Part shown: piece by piece, positions 36,572 through 46,566 of the stretch
How the letters are laid out: every line of letters starts with the position of its first letter
How positions within the stretch are numbered: the stretch's first letter is position 1
Source: Marivirga sericea
GTDB taxonomy: Bacteria; Bacteroidota; Bacteroidia; Cytophagales; Cyclobacteriaceae
Reading direction: 5' to 3'
NCBI RefSeq assembly: GCF_900177665.1
Contig: NZ_FXAW01000005.1
Location: 62,001-126,000, forward strand
DNA length: 64,000 nt
Made by a program: the position numbers and the translations under genes
The notes under the pieces: model-generated
Told to the model about the DNA's origin: nothing
The model's database searches: none
What the model saw: only the letters and a program-made list of their open reading frames with translations

Positions 36572-38095
36572 CTAAAAGAAACCTAATTTATTCTTATCAT
36601 AAGAAATCAACATATTCTTAGTTTGTCTGTAGTGATCCAACATCATTTTGTGGTTCTCTCTACCGAAACCTGATTTTTTATAACCACCAAATGGCGCATG
36701 TGCAGGATATGCATGGTAGTTATTTACCCAAACTCGACCTGCTTTTACAGCTCTTGGCACTTGATATAACTCGTGAGCATCTCTACTCCACAATCCGGCA
36801 CCTAACCCGTACATGGTGTCATTGGCAATTTCAATAGCTTCTTCCACTGTTTTGAATGTGCAAACTGAAGTCACAGGACCGAAAATCTCTTCTTGGAACA
36901 CTCTCATTTTATTGTGGCCTTTGAAGATAGTTGGCTGAATATAGTATCCGTTTTCTAATCCGGAATTTAAGTCTGCTTTAGCCCCTCCACAAAGTACTTC
37001 AGCACCTTCTTGTTTTCCGATATCCAAATAAGAAAGAATCTTCTCAAATTGATCATTAGAAGCTTGAGCTCCCATCATAGTGTCTTCCGCTAAAGGATGT
37101 CCCATTTTGATAGCTTTTGTTCTTTCTACCACTCTTTTCATAAATTCATCGGCTATATCTTCATGCACTAATATTCTAGACGGACATGTACAAACCTCTC
37201 CTTGGTTTAAGGCAAACATTACAGCTCCTTCAATACATTTATCTAGGAATTCATCATCTTTATCCATTACAGATTTCATAAAGATATTTGGTGACTTACC
37301 ACCTAATTCCATGGTTACTGGAATAAGGTTTTCCGAAGCATACTGCATGATTAGACGACCAGTAGTGGTTTCCCCTGTGAAAGCTACCTTTGCTATTCTA
37401 TCAGATTGTGCTAATGGTTTACCCGCTTCAGGACCAAATCCTGTTACAACGTTCAATACACCCGCTGGAACTACATCTTGAATCAACTCCATCAGTACCA
37501 TTAAGGAGGTTGGCGTTTGCTCTGCCGGTTTTACTACCGTACAGCATCCTGCCGCTAAAGCCGGTGCAATTTTCCAGGTCGCCATAAGTAATGGAAAATT
37601 CCACGGAATAATTTGCCCTACAACTCCCAACGGCTCTTGTAAATTAATACTCACGGTGTGCTCATCATGTTCTGAAATTGAGCTTTCATCTGCCCTGATG
37701 GCACCCGCAAAATATCTAAAGTGATCTACACAAAGTGGTAAATCGGCTGCTCTACATTCTCTTAAAGCTTTTCCGTTATCAATGGTTTCTACTCTGGCGA
37801 GCATTTCTAAATTCTCTTCTATAACATCGGCAATTTTCAAGAGTACATTAGCTCTCGCTGCTGCGGATGTTTTAGACCAAGTGGCAAATGCTTTATGCGC
37901 TGCATCTATTGCTTTATCCACATCCTCTTTAGTTCCTCTTGCCGCTTTCGTGAAAGCTTTACCATCAACAGGACTAATATTATCAAAATATTCTCCCTTT
38001 GCAGGTTTTACCCATTCACCACCAATAAAATGGTCATATTGCGCCTTAAAGGTAGGACGCTCTACCGTTTTTTGAGTTTTTTCTAACGTTTCCAT
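36572..38095 (-). CDS. NAD(P)-dependent aldehyde dehydrogenase (acetaldehyde-type)
   Basis: 507 residues, full length for the family. Motifs: [20 protein letters not shown], the Rossmann-linked FTGETTTGR, catalytic Glu in [11 protein letters not shown] and catalytic Cys in [11 protein letters not shown]. The NQGEVCTC active site and the neighbouring DUF779 gene fit the acetaldehyde/AldB-like group that oxidises short aldehydes to acids. The start at 38095 (METLEKT) is chosen over 38122, since residues 1-9 of the longer form look like upstream sequence. A divergent AraC-type regulator follows and probably controls it. Confidence 0.93.
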   Translation of the reverse strand: METLEKTQKTVERPTFKAQYDHFIGGEWVKPAKGEYFDNISPVDGKAFTKAARGTKEDVDKAIDAAHKAFATWSKTSAAARANVLLKIADVIEENLEMLARVETIDNGKALRECRAADLPLCVDHFRYFAGAIRADESSISEHDEHTVSINLQEPLGVVGQIIPWNFPLLMATWKIAPALAAGCCTVVKPAEQTPTSLMVLMELIQDVVPAGVLNVVTGFGPEAGKPLAQSDRIAKVAFTGETTTGRLIMQYASENLIPVTMELGGKSPNIFMKSVMDKDDEFLDKCIEGAVMFALNQGEVCTCPSRILVHEDIADEFMKRVVERTKAIKMGHPLAEDTMMGAQASNDQFEKILSYLDIGKQEGAEVLCGGAKADLNSGLENGYYIQPTIFKGHNKMRVFQEEIFGPVTSVCTFKTVEEAIEIANDTMYGLGAGLWSRDAHELYQVPRAVKAGRVWVNNYHAYPAHAPFGGYKKSGFGRENHKMMLDHYRQTKNMLISYDKNKLGFF

Positions 38096-38329
38096 AGTTT
38101 TTCGTTTTATTTTTAATCTCATGTAATTTCCTACTATTAATTCTTAAAAGTTTTGTTAAGCGTATGAATGATTTTGCTTTCCATCTAATTTTTAGAATAT
38201 CATAAAATTCACTAAATTGAAATAGTATTTTTTTTACTCGAAAGAAAATTCAGCTCATGACCTTGAAGGATTATGTAGAGGGCTATTTTTAGAGACAGAT
38301 TGACCAACAGTTAATACAAAAGAACAGAT

Positions 38330-39271
38330 ATGAACAATGCGATCCGTCCATACCATGTACCAGTAGGAAATGAAAACTCCCTTTTCACCCTAGTGGAGAA
38401 TCGTACTGCCTATACCTACGACAGCTGTGAACTGAATGTATTTGAAACCCACCAACAAGCGAAAGATGTGAGACTAGTTTTCAATGATTTTGTATTCACT
38501 TCCATGCTGAGAGGTAAGAAAGTTATGCACTTAGAGAATAAAGAAGCCTTTGATTATCTACCAGGTGAATCAGTGATTGTTGGGCCAAATGAGGTAATGG
38601 AAATAGACTTTCCGGAAGCTAAAAAAGGACAACCTACTCAGTGTATTGCGCTAGCTATTTCTCAACAGTTGATAGATTTTACTTTGGACATGTTGAATGA
38701 AAAGCACCCAAAAGTGCTAGAGCAAGAGCAATGGCAAATAGACCCCAGCATACATCACATCATAAACAATCAAGAACTGATAAATACGGTTGATAGGATT
38801 ATTAAAATTTCTCGCACTGAAGACAGCACTACTAAAGATTTATATGTGGATCTGGCAATGAAAGAAATGATTATTCGCTTGATGCAAACCCAGGCCCGCC
38901 ATGTCTTTACTTCTACGCCAAAAGCCTTAGCAACTCATCATCCTTTAGCCTATGCCATCCACATTATTCAAAATAAAATCAATCAGAAAATTGATTTTGA
39001 TCGTTTGGCCAATGCAGCCTGCATGAGCAGAGCAACTTTTTTCAAAAAGTTTAAAGAAGCCTTTGGTATTACTCCAGGTCAATATGTACTGTCTGAAAGA
39101 ATAAAACTGGCCAAAAAGTGGTTAAAAAAAGCAGACTGTAGTATAACCCAAGCTTGTTTTAATTCAGGCTTTGAAAACCTATCTCATTTTACCAGTACTT
39201 TTAAAAAAGAAGAGGGAATTTCTCCTTCTGCATTCAAAAAAAATAATGGCGCTAGCTCATTTTTGAATTAG
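38330..39271 (+). CDS. AraC family transcriptional regulator
   Basis: 313 residues. The N-terminal part (about 20-190) looks like the AraC_N ligand-binding domain of the YqhC type; the C-terminal 100 residues hold the double helix-turn-helix (IDFDRLANAACMSRATFFKK and ITQACFNSGFENLSHFTSTF). It is divergent from the aldehyde dehydrogenase across about 235 bases, so the natural target is the dehydrogenase/DUF779 pair, with an aldehyde as possible signal (inference). Confidence 0.9.
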   Translation: MNNAIRPYHVPVGNENSLFTLVENRTAYTYDSCELNVFETHQQAKDVRLVFNDFVFTSMLRGKKVMHLENKEAFDYLPGESVIVGPNEVMEIDFPEAKKGQPTQCIALAISQQLIDFTLDMLNEKHPKVLEQEQWQIDPSIHHIINNQELINTVDRIIKISRTEDSTTKDLYVDLAMKEMIIRLMQTQARHVFTSTPKALATHHPLAYAIHIIQNKINQKIDFDRLANAACMSRATFFKKFKEAFGITPGQYVLSERIKLAKKWLKKADCSITQACFNSGFENLSHFTSTFKKEEGISPSAFKKNNGASSFLN

Positions 39272-39440
39272 AGTGACTTAATCTCGAGTTGGAAAATCTG
39301 TAGTTAAAAGGATCCTATTTAAAATGAGGACTAGATACTTTATGGTTTTAATTAAAATATTGAAATAAAAATTAATTTGGACAAATTTCTGTATCTCATC
39401 ATCATTCCTGACGTACTAGAGAAGAAACAAAGACCATAAT

Positions 39441-40358
39441 TTGGAAGACTACAACAGAATACTCGATGACATTTTACATACTGTGAATTCCGTAGACACT
39501 CCCGGAAAAGTAGCTTCGTATATTCCTGAATTGGCTAAAATTGATCCTTTCAAATTTGGCGTATCGCTTCAATTCGTTAATGGGGAAACTTATAATGCGG
39601 GGGACTATGATGAACGATTCTCCATCCAGAGTATCTCAAAGGTTTTTACTTTAAGTATGGCTATTCAGTGTATAGGCGACAAAGTATGGGAAAGAGTAGA
39701 TGTAGAGCCTTCAGGAGACCCATTTAATTCACTCATACAATTGGAACATGAAGAAGGGATTCCTAGAAACCCTTTTATCAATTCAGGAGCGATCGTGATT
39801 TGTGATATTTTGCTTTCCGAATTAGAAAATCCAGAGGAAGAATACTTGAAATTCATTCATGACTTGCAGGGAACCGATAAAATCCAATACAATGAAGAAG
39901 TGTATCAATCGGAGAAAAGCATGGGCTACAGAAATATAGCCATGGCTAACTTTATTAAGAGCTTCGAAAACATTGACAATGATCCTCAGGATGTACTGGA
40001 TTTCTATTTTTATACCTGTTCCATAGATATGAGTTGTGTTGAACTAGCATGGTGCTTTCAATTATTTGCCACCCATGGGAAATGCGCCCCTGATGGCACG
40101 CTCTTCTTAGAACGCAATCAAATTAAAAGAATCAATGCCTTAATGCTTACTTGCGGCTTCTATGATGAATCAGGTGAATTTGCTTTCCGCGTAGGCTTAC
40201 CTGGTAAAAGTGGTGTGGGCGGTGGAATTGCAGCAGTTTACCCTGGTGAATTTAGCATTGCGGTCTGGAGTCCAAAATTAAATGAGAAAGGAAACTCTGC
40301 TAAAGGTATGCATGCGCTGGAGTTGTTTACTACTCATACTGAAGTGTCTATATTCTAA
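39441..40358 (+). CDS. glsA: Glutaminase
   Basis: 305 residues of the serine-dependent beta-lactamase-like glutaminase family. The catalytic Ser-x-x-Lys is in FSIQSISKVFTLS (near residue 60), with NPFINSGAIV, YRNIAMANF and the C-terminal GLPGKSGVGGGI. It hydrolyses L-glutamine to glutamate and ammonia in the cytoplasm. The start is TTG at 39441, giving the expected length; no in-frame ATG lies close by. Confidence 0.92.
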   Translation: MEDYNRILDDILHTVNSVDTPGKVASYIPELAKIDPFKFGVSLQFVNGETYNAGDYDERFSIQSISKVFTLSMAIQCIGDKVWERVDVEPSGDPFNSLIQLEHEEGIPRNPFINSGAIVICDILLSELENPEEEYLKFIHDLQGTDKIQYNEEVYQSEKSMGYRNIAMANFIKSFENIDNDPQDVLDFYFYTCSIDMSCVELAWCFQLFATHGKCAPDGTLFLERNQIKRINALMLTCGFYDESGEFAFRVGLPGKSGVGGGIAAVYPGEFSIAVWSPKLNEKGNSAKGMHALELFTTHTEVSIF

Positions 40359-40763
40359 TTTTAAAACACAAAGAAGGCCACGACTGTTTAAAAAGGGACA
40401 AGATATCTTTACCGAAAACTAAAGAAGATTCTCTTTAAAATACCTTAAATCTAATATAGGGATAATGAAAAATTTTAAAGGACTTTTATAAAGTATAAAA
40501 AGAACCTTAGCCCAAGGTATACTTTGTAGTTTTTCTCCTTTTCTTTTTTCTTGACAAAAAAGAAACAAAAAGTCAAGACAAAAAGATGCTCCTATGCTTC
40601 AAACCTGCTCCCTCCCCGCCTTTTTGTCCTCCTTCCCGCTCTCATTGAACAAATTTCAATTGGTTTAGAAATTTCGAAGTACTTACCAATAATATCCAAC
40701 AATTGCCCGATTCCGGACTAACTAAAAGTTTAGCAATACATTTTTCTCTTCGTGCCTTCAAAA
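40359..40763. repeat. Intergenic stretch with an inverted-repeat element
   Basis: About 400 bases without a gene. TCTTGAC at 40549-40555 and GTCAAGA at 40572-40578 form a perfect 7-bp inverted repeat around AAAAAAGAAACAAAAA. This TTGACAAAAAAGAAACAAAA block with its pyrimidine-rich flanks is a type of intergenic repeat met in many Bacteroidota genomes (from memory). The following sequence to 40640 is unusually rich in C for this genome. Confidence 0.55.
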
Positions 40764-42062
40764 TCAGACCTTCTTCAACCTAAAACTCAATAGGATTGCC
40801 AACACCAACAAACTCATAAAAAAGATAATCTGAGCTGGCAAGCCGAATAATTCAGCAATAACTCCAAATCCAGCAGCTACTAGCGTAAATAGTCCTATAA
40901 ATGTGTTGGCTACCGAGACATAAGTGGCTTTATTATCGCTAGGAGCATAGTCTACCAAATAGGTCTTTCTACTTAATCTTGCACCACTGTAGGCAATACC
41001 ATTGATAAAAAACACGGGCAAGAAAGCGTAGAAACCCATATTCCAATCAGAGGCAAAATAAAATAACAAAGCAAAGATTCCCCCTCCTATTGCGATGAAA
41101 GAAGATATTCTCATCAGGCGAGTGGCAGATTGATCGGCCACTTTACCCCAAAAAGGACTGCTTAAAACATTTGCAAGTCCAATGACAATTATCAAATATC
41201 CTAGTAAACTCCAGCTGGTATTATCGATGTCCTTCGCAACCAGAACATAAAATGGCTGTAATAAAGGAACAGCCATTAACAGAGCTCTCGTAAATAGAAA
41301 ATTTCTAAAATCTTTTTCCTTTTTGATTAGCTCAATCCCAACCTTCACTTCTTGCAGTGGTGTTCTTCCACCTTTCGTTGCTCCTTTTTCCTCTTCTATC
41401 ATGAAAAACAGAATAGAAGCTACAAACCACAAGACAGAAGCGAAAAGAAACATGAATCCGTAAACGGACCTATCAGCCTGGCCTTGAATGAAAAACACTA
41501 ACACCACTCCCGCAATTAGACTTAGAATTCCTCCAAAAGTGCTACGATAACTAAGCATTTGACCGCGCGTACTTTTGGGAATTGTCTTGCCAACTACATC
41601 TTTATAGGCAACTGAAGCTACACCACTGGCAAAACTAAATATCCCTAGAAGGATTAAAAGCACTATTGGAATAGTATTTTGATTCCCGAAAAAAATATGA
41701 CCTGCGGCTGCCAACCAAGCAAAAGCTTGAACCAAGCCACTCACTGCCCAAAAATATTTTCGCCTGCCGAAAGAACGAATCTTTCCAGAAACTGCTAACT
41801 GAGGTAACAATGAACCTGCATCCTTCACGGGAACCAATGCACCAATCATGGCTGATGAAGCACCAAAAAAATCCATCATCCAGGCAAGTGTCAAATTTGG
41901 GCTGATTATTTTCTCTGCCAGCTTAGTAAGGGTACCATTAACAATATTCAGCGTGAAGTTCTTTGGAACATTTGTGCAGGCTTCATCAGGTATGGCTTTG
42001 CATGCCCTTGGTTCATCTTCCTCTGTTAAAAAATCGTAAAATCGCTCTTTTAGCTCCGCCAT
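40764..42062 (-). CDS. Major facilitator superfamily transporter
   Basis: 432 residues with twelve hydrophobic segments and a soluble N-terminal 45 residues (MAELKERFYDFLTEEDEPRA). The segment between helices 2 and 3 (VSGKIRSFGRRKYFWA) and that after helix 5 (YKDVVGKTIPKSTRGQML) fit the MFS fold. Substrate unknown; there is no drug-pump signature. The ATG at 42062 is preferred to the upstream TTG/ATG at 42131, which would overlap the divergent small gene at 42107. Confidence 0.85.
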   Translation of the reverse strand: MAELKERFYDFLTEEDEPRACKAIPDEACTNVPKNFTLNIVNGTLTKLAEKIISPNLTLAWMMDFFGASSAMIGALVPVKDAGSLLPQLAVSGKIRSFGRRKYFWAVSGLVQAFAWLAAAGHIFFGNQNTIPIVLLILLGIFSFASGVASVAYKDVVGKTIPKSTRGQMLSYRSTFGGILSLIAGVVLVFFIQGQADRSVYGFMFLFASVLWFVASILFFMIEEEKGATKGGRTPLQEVKVGIELIKKEKDFRNFLFTRALLMAVPLLQPFYVLVAKDIDNTSWSLLGYLIIVIGLANVLSSPFWGKVADQSATRLMRISSFIAIGGGIFALLFYFASDWNMGFYAFLPVFFINGIAYSGARLSRKTYLVDYAPSDNKATYVSVANTFIGLFTLVAAGFGVIAELFGLPAQIIFFMSLLVLAILLSFRLKKV

Positions 42063-42106
42063 GAAAATATAAAACTTAACTTTGAATAAATTTAAAATTA
42101 TAAAAA

Positions 42107-42343
42107 ATGAGGGTAATAGGTGAACTACCAAATAACTTTTGCAAAATCAGTTTGTTCCAATGGAATGAAAAATACTTGGTGAAATTTGAATTGGGTTTAT
42201 ATGAACAGACCTTTAAAATTGACGAATATGAAGTGGCTGATGTGGAGGAATTGAAAAGCTTAATCTCCGATAACTTTATCAAGAAGGTGATGAGCAGATT
42301 TGACGAAATGCATGCAGATTGGGGTGAAATCACTTTAAATTAA
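42107..42343 (+). CDS. Small conserved Bacteroidota protein, unknown function
   Basis: 78 residues, soluble, with MRVIGELPNNFCKISLFQWN, EQTFKIDEYEV and a C-terminal helix. I recognise this as a pattern of a small protein seen in many Bacteroidota, but it has no known function. It is divergent from the MFS gene across only 44 bases, and its stop overlaps the stop of the convergent gene at 42340. The antisense ORF over the same bases is a shadow. Confidence 0.75.
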   Translation: MRVIGELPNNFCKISLFQWNEKYLVKFELGLYEQTFKIDEYEVADVEELKSLISDNFIKKVMSRFDEMHADWGEITLN

Positions 42344-42696
42344 TCACCAATCTTCGGTTTTCTCAAGGATATTTTATTAAATCCGTTAACCAGTACAATG
42401 GTGCCTCCAATGCCGATTGCACCCCCTGTATAGAGCAGAACCTCCCCCAATTCAGGATTAGTTCCTAAAAGTTGTCCTCCTATAATAGTGACTGTGTAGC
42501 CCAAGGTTGCCACAAAAATGCCTGTTTTAAGCGTTTTTTTAGCCTCTGCCAATTGGAATTGCATTTGCTTTACATCATTTTTGATGGTGAAAATTTCTCT
42601 TTTAATAGAGTCCAATTCTTGCTTAGAAAATTCTTGCGCAGATGAATTACTTATGCTAAAAAAAATACCTGCAGTAAGGATAAAAATATACTTCAT
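42340..42696 (-). CDS. Small membrane protein with signal peptide and coiled coil
   Basis: 118 residues: signal peptide ending in SNSSAQ, a short coiled coil (about 22-55) and two hydrophobic segments (about 58-77 and 85-105). It starts 13 bases after the LytTR regulator gene, so it is probably part of that operon and may be an accessory or target of the two-component system. No family recognised. Confidence 0.75.
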   Translation of the reverse strand: MKYIFILTAGIFFSISNSSAQEFSKQELDSIKREIFTIKNDVKQMQFQLAEAKKTLKTGIFVATLGYTVTIIGGQLLGTNPELGEVLLYTGGAIGIGGTIVLVNGFNKISLRKPKIGD

Positions 42697-42709
42697 TGTG
42701 TTTGTTACA

Positions 42710-43480
42710 TTATTGATTAATCCAGTCTTTAAATTGGCCTACTCTTTCTCTGGCCACAATCAAATCTAAATCATCAGATGACTTAACAAAAAGTTTAAGT
42801 CTACCATTATGATAAGTTTTCATTTCAATCAAGGCTTCTACATTTATAATAATAGAACGGTTAATTCTATAAAACTGAGAAGGATTCAACATTTTTTTTT
42901 CTAACTCGTCCAGACTAAAATTAATAATATATTTTTTGGATGTCCCAATTTCCTTCAAAAAAACAATTTTATCTTCAGCATAGAAGTAAGCAATTTCATT
43001 TATATCCTTAAAAAGCATTTTGCTCCCAGCTTTTGTTAAAAATCTCTTTTTATAACCATTTTGTGAAAGTTTATCTAATACAGCTTGGACCATAAGTGGG
43101 TTCACTTCTGCATTTTGTTCATTCAAGCAAAGTTGCTCGTACTTTTCAAACGCTTGAAGTAAACGTGATTCCTGTAAGGGTTTTAAAACGTAGTCTATAC
43201 AGTAATGATTAAAAGACTCTAAAGCATGCTGATCGTAGGCTGTTAAAAAGATAATAGGAATCTGAAAATCTTCCTGCTCAAATACTTTAAAGCAATCGCC
43301 ATCAGCTAAATGAATATCACATATCAGCAAATCTACATCAGGAAATTGCTGTAGCAGATTTATAGCTTCTGAAACACTTTGGGCTGTTCCTAAAACGTCC
43401 CAATCTTTCCTCTTACTTTTGATGATCTGAATAATTCTCTCCTGTGCTAGGGGTTCGTCTTCAAAAATTAATAGTTTCAT
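42710..43480 (-). CDS. LytTR-type response regulator
   Basis: 256 residues. Receiver domain with IFEDEPLAQERI and the phospho-acceptor in LLICDIHLADGD, then a LytTR DNA-binding domain (FLTKAGSKMLFKDINEIAYF, FYRINRSIIINVEAL). It overlaps the upstream kinase gene by four bases. LytTR regulators bind direct repeats upstream of targets; these are unknown here. Confidence 0.92.
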   Translation of the reverse strand: MKLLIFEDEPLAQERIIQIIKSKRKDWDVLGTAQSVSEAINLLQQFPDVDLLICDIHLADGDCFKVFEQEDFQIPIIFLTAYDQHALESFNHYCIDYVLKPLQESRLLQAFEKYEQLCLNEQNAEVNPLMVQAVLDKLSQNGYKKRFLTKAGSKMLFKDINEIAYFYAEDKIVFLKEIGTSKKYIINFSLDELEKKMLNPSQFYRINRSIIINVEALIEMKTYHNGRLKLFVKSSDDLDLIVARERVGQFKDWINQ

Positions 43481-44484
43481 TTCAGTTCGATTAATGGCAC
43501 ACTAACTTCAAAAAATATAGCCGTCCGATTGATGGAAATAGTTTCTCCCAAAAACCTATAACGCTCAGAAATGTTTTGTAAACCTATTCCCATAGAGTCT
43601 ACATCTTCAGTTTTAGGTTGCAAAGTATTTCTTATCTTCAATTTATTATCAACGTTTTCAATTGTAACTTTAACTGGCTTATCAGAAGTATAGAAATTGT
43701 GTTTTACTACATTTTCAATTAACAGCTGAAGTACCACTGGCGGTATAAAAAGCTGATTTAATCTTTCCTCTAGTGAAATCTCAATGATTAATGCATCCCG
43801 AAATCTGATTTCAAGGAGAGAAATATAATCGTTCAAAAACTTAATCTCTTGCTCAAGGGTAATTAATTCTTCATTTACATTTTGAGAAATATAGCGATAA
43901 ATCGCAGATAGTTTTTGAAGAAACTGATCAGCTTTATCTACGTCATTATGCATCAAAGTAGATAGAGCATTCAGGTTATTAAATAAGAAATGCGGGTTCA
44001 ATTGATAATTTAGCCTTTCATATTGGCTACCAATATTTACAGTTTTTAATTTTTGAGCCTCCAATTCTTTTTCCTTGTATTTTCTGTTGAAGAAAAAGAT
44101 GGCGTTCAAAGTATTAAGAAACAGATTTATTCTGAAAGTAAAGGCGAAAGTCAAGAGAAAATTTTGTCTTGTTAGGGTAAATGGGTCTCCAAGAATTAAT
44201 TCTGTGAGTTCTACAGAAAGAAGACTTGTCAAGATCACAAAAATGATACTTAACGTAAACTGCTTCAGAAGTGGATGAATCTTTTTTAACTTTTTGAGAA
44301 GGAATTTTTGTATAAACCAATTGGACATCCAGACCAAAAAACTTAGACCTAATATAGTCCAAAAAAGGTAATTATAAGGTAAACCAGCTTGGAAAAGCCT
44401 ATCACCTTCCAACACAATAATATTAAGAAATGAATAAATGGCTAAAACCGCAATAAAGATAAATTTGTATTTATGTTGGAACAT
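43477..44484 (-). CDS. LytS-like sensor histidine kinase
   Basis: 335 residues. Four hydrophobic segments occupy about residues 8-140; then a coiled coil and the His_kinase domain with the acceptor in QLNPHFLFNNLNAL (near residue 163) and a HATPase with LLIENVVKHN and SMGIGLQNISERYRF. No large sensor domain is visible. The partner regulator follows with a four-base overlap. Confidence 0.92.
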   Translation of the reverse strand: MFQHKYKFIFIAVLAIYSFLNIIVLEGDRLFQAGLPYNYLFWTILGLSFLVWMSNWFIQKFLLKKLKKIHPLLKQFTLSIIFVILTSLLSVELTELILGDPFTLTRQNFLLTFAFTFRINLFLNTLNAIFFFNRKYKEKELEAQKLKTVNIGSQYERLNYQLNPHFLFNNLNALSTLMHNDVDKADQFLQKLSAIYRYISQNVNEELITLEQEIKFLNDYISLLEIRFRDALIIEISLEERLNQLFIPPVVLQLLIENVVKHNFYTSDKPVKVTIENVDNKLKIRNTLQPKTEDVDSMGIGLQNISERYRFLGETISINRTAIFFEVSVPLIELK

Positions 44485-44606
44485 TCTAAATGCTTTCTAA
44501 AAGTATTTAAGTTGCGGATAAATAAACAATTGAAAGATGTAAGATAAAAAAGATGGGAAATGAATCCCACCTTTTTCTGTATTTAAACTTAAATCAACCA
44601 TAATGA

Positions 44607-46517
44607 TTAAAGAGTTGGTAATAAAACACCCTCAATCACATGAACCACTCCGTTTGCAATAGCAACATCAGCAGTCGTGACATTGAAAGTATTATCGTTA
44701 ACATCGGTTACTGTTACTCCACCAGCTTCCGTAATATTGACCGTTAAATCTTCGCCCTGCAAAGTAGTAAATGTATCTCCATCTTCTAAATCGTGAGAAA
44801 AAGCTACTGCTGGAACGACATGGAAAGTTAAAACATCTGCCACAGCTTCTGCTCCTAACTTAGCTATCAATCCATCTAAATCAGTAACTTCTTGTGCCGC
44901 TAATAAATCAGCGAAAGCGTCATTAGTTGGTGCAAATACTGTTACAGCTTCTGCATTGGCTACGTCATCATCTAATTCAGCTGCTACTAGAGCATCTATC
45001 AATGTTGTTAGGCCTGCATCAGTTGCGGCTTCCACTACAGTAGGAAGCGTAATTTCTGGTAATAAAACTCCATCAATTACGTGCACTACACCATTTTCAA
45101 TGGCTACGTCAGCAGTTACAACATTGTAAGTAGTTCCTGCGGCATCAGTTACGGTAACATCTGCTCCGGTTCTATTCACTGTCAAATCCTGTTCGGCTAG
45201 CGTTGTAAAAGTTTGATCACCTTCAGCTAAATCTTCTGCGAAGGCTACTGCTGGTACAACGTGAAAACCCAAAACAGTTTCCAAATTTTCTACACCACCA
45301 AGTTCAGTCACTAATTGCCCTAGCGTACTCACTCCATAAGCCTCTAATGCGTCAGCAAATGCATCATTGCTAGGAGCAAAAACTGTAATCGCTTCAGCCG
45401 CTAATAATTGATCGGCAAGACCGTCAACTGCTCCTACTGCATCCAATAAAGTAGTCAATCCAGCATCAGTTGCAGCATCTACCAAGTTAGGAAGGGGTAA
45501 TTCAGGCAATAATACACCATCGATCACATGTACAACTCCATTTTCTATCGCAACATCTGCTGTTACTACATTAAAAGTATTGCCGGCAGCATCTGTTACT
45601 GTCACTCCTTCAGACGAAGAAGTAACTGTTAAATCTTGTTCGGCTAGCGTTGTAAATGTTTGTTCGCCTTCTGCTAAGTCTCCTGCAAAAGCAACAGCTG
45701 GTACTACATGAAAACCTAAAACAGTTTCTAAATTTTCAACACCACCCAAGGCCTCAACTAATTCATTTAAGTCAGCTGCATTATAGGCTTCTAGAGCAGC
45801 ACCAAACGCATCATTGGTTGGAGCAAAAACTGTTATCGCTTCTGCAGCTAATAAGTTATCAGCTAGGCCATCTACAGCGCCTACTGCATCCAATATTGTA
45901 GTCAATCCAGCTTCAGTTGCTGCATCTACCAAGTTCGGAAGTTCTTCTTCTTCTTCTTCTTCTTCGTCCTCATCATCCTCTAATTCTAGCAATAATACTC
46001 CATCAATTACATGCACAACTCCGTTTTCAATTGCTACATCTGCAGTAACCACATTTACTGTATTATCTGTGGCATCTGTTACTGTAACGTTTCCATCAGA
46101 AAGCGTAACCGTCAAAGATTGACCTCCCAAGGTATTGAATGTTTGTGCTCCATCTGCCAAATCATCAGAAAATGCAATGGCCGGAACAACATGATAACCC
46201 AAAACAGTTTCAAGATTTTCAACTCCTCCTAAAGCTTCCACCAATTCATTCAAATCTGCTGCGTTAAAAGCTGCTAAAGCATCAGAGAAAGCGGCATTTG
46301 TTGGTGCAAATACAGTAATCTCGTTAGCTCCTAAAAGCGTTTGATCTAGACCATCTACCGCTCCAACTGCATCTAGTAAAGTAGTTAAACCCGCTTCTTC
46401 AGCCGCTTCGACCAAAGTTGGTAAAGGTTCCATTTCATCATCATCCATTTCGTCATCGCAGGCAATCGCGATAAACGTTAAGGGAATTAGTAATAACAAT
46501 CTCCATAAATTTTTCAT
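44607..46517 (-). CDS. Four-domain fasciclin (FAS1) lipoprotein
   Basis: 636 residues. A signal peptide with lipobox FIAIACDD predicts a lipoprotein. Four FAS1 domains of about 145 residues follow, each with the motifs TVFAPTNDAF, FHVVPAV and ENGVVHVIDGVLLP. They are so alike that the DNA repeats too (the VAIENGVVHVIDGVLL block recurs three times and nearly a fourth). Between domains 1 and 2 is an acidic linker (LEDDEDEEEEEEEELP) encoded by a GAA/TTC trinucleotide tract at about 45943-45966. FAS1 proteins act in adhesion or bind polymers on the cell surface. It follows the MbnP/MbnH pair and small ORF on the same strand. The ATG at 46517 is chosen over 46550. Confidence 0.92.
   Translation of the reverse strand: MKNLWRLLLLIPLTFIAIACDDEMDDDEMEPLPTLVEAAEEAGLTTLLDAVGAVDGLDQTLLGANEITVFAPTNAAFSDALAAFNAADLNELVEALGGVENLETVLGYHVVPAIAFSDDLADGAQTFNTLGGQSLTVTLSDGNVTVTDATDNTVNVVTADVAIENGVVHVIDGVLLLELEDDEDEEEEEEEELPNLVDAATEAGLTTILDAVGAVDGLADNLLAAEAITVFAPTNDAFGAALEAYNAADLNELVEALGGVENLETVLGFHVVPAVAFAGDLAEGEQTFTTLAEQDLTVTSSSEGVTVTDAAGNTFNVVTADVAIENGVVHVIDGVLLPELPLPNLVDAATDAGLTTLLDAVGAVDGLADQLLAAEAITVFAPSNDAFADALEAYGVSTLGQLVTELGGVENLETVLGFHVVPAVAFAEDLAEGDQTFTTLAEQDLTVNRTGADVTVTDAAGTTYNVVTADVAIENGVVHVIDGVLLPEITLPTVVEAATDAGLTTLIDALVAAELDDDVANAEAVTVFAPTNDAFADLLAAQEVTDLDGLIAKLGAEAVADVLTFHVVPAVAFSHDLEDGDTFTTLQGEDLTVNITEAGGVTVTDVNDNTFNVTTADVAIANGVVHVIEGVLLPTL
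45943..45966. repeat. TTC/GAA trinucleotide repeat inside the FAS1 gene
   Basis: Eight or so TTC units in a row on the plus strand, encoding a Glu run on the minus strand in the linker between FAS1 domains 1 and 2. Changes in number would keep the frame and alter linker length. Confidence 0.85.
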
Positions 46518-46566
46518 AGTCGTTAATTTTTTTGTTTGATGTAACAACATGAAATACTGCTGGTAG

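Noticed and set aside
40359-40763. Possible insertion sequence remnant near the glutaminase gene
   Set aside because: No transposase fragment in any frame and no terminal inverted repeats beyond the 7-bp pair; kept as a repeat only.
42076-42333. 85-residue minus-strand ORF opposite the 78-residue gene
   Set aside because: Low-complexity, AT-driven translation; the plus-strand frame looks coding.
45814-46122. Plus-strand ORF with a long serine run
   Set aside because: It is the antisense shadow of the acidic linker and FAS1 codons; the minus-strand frame has clear domains.
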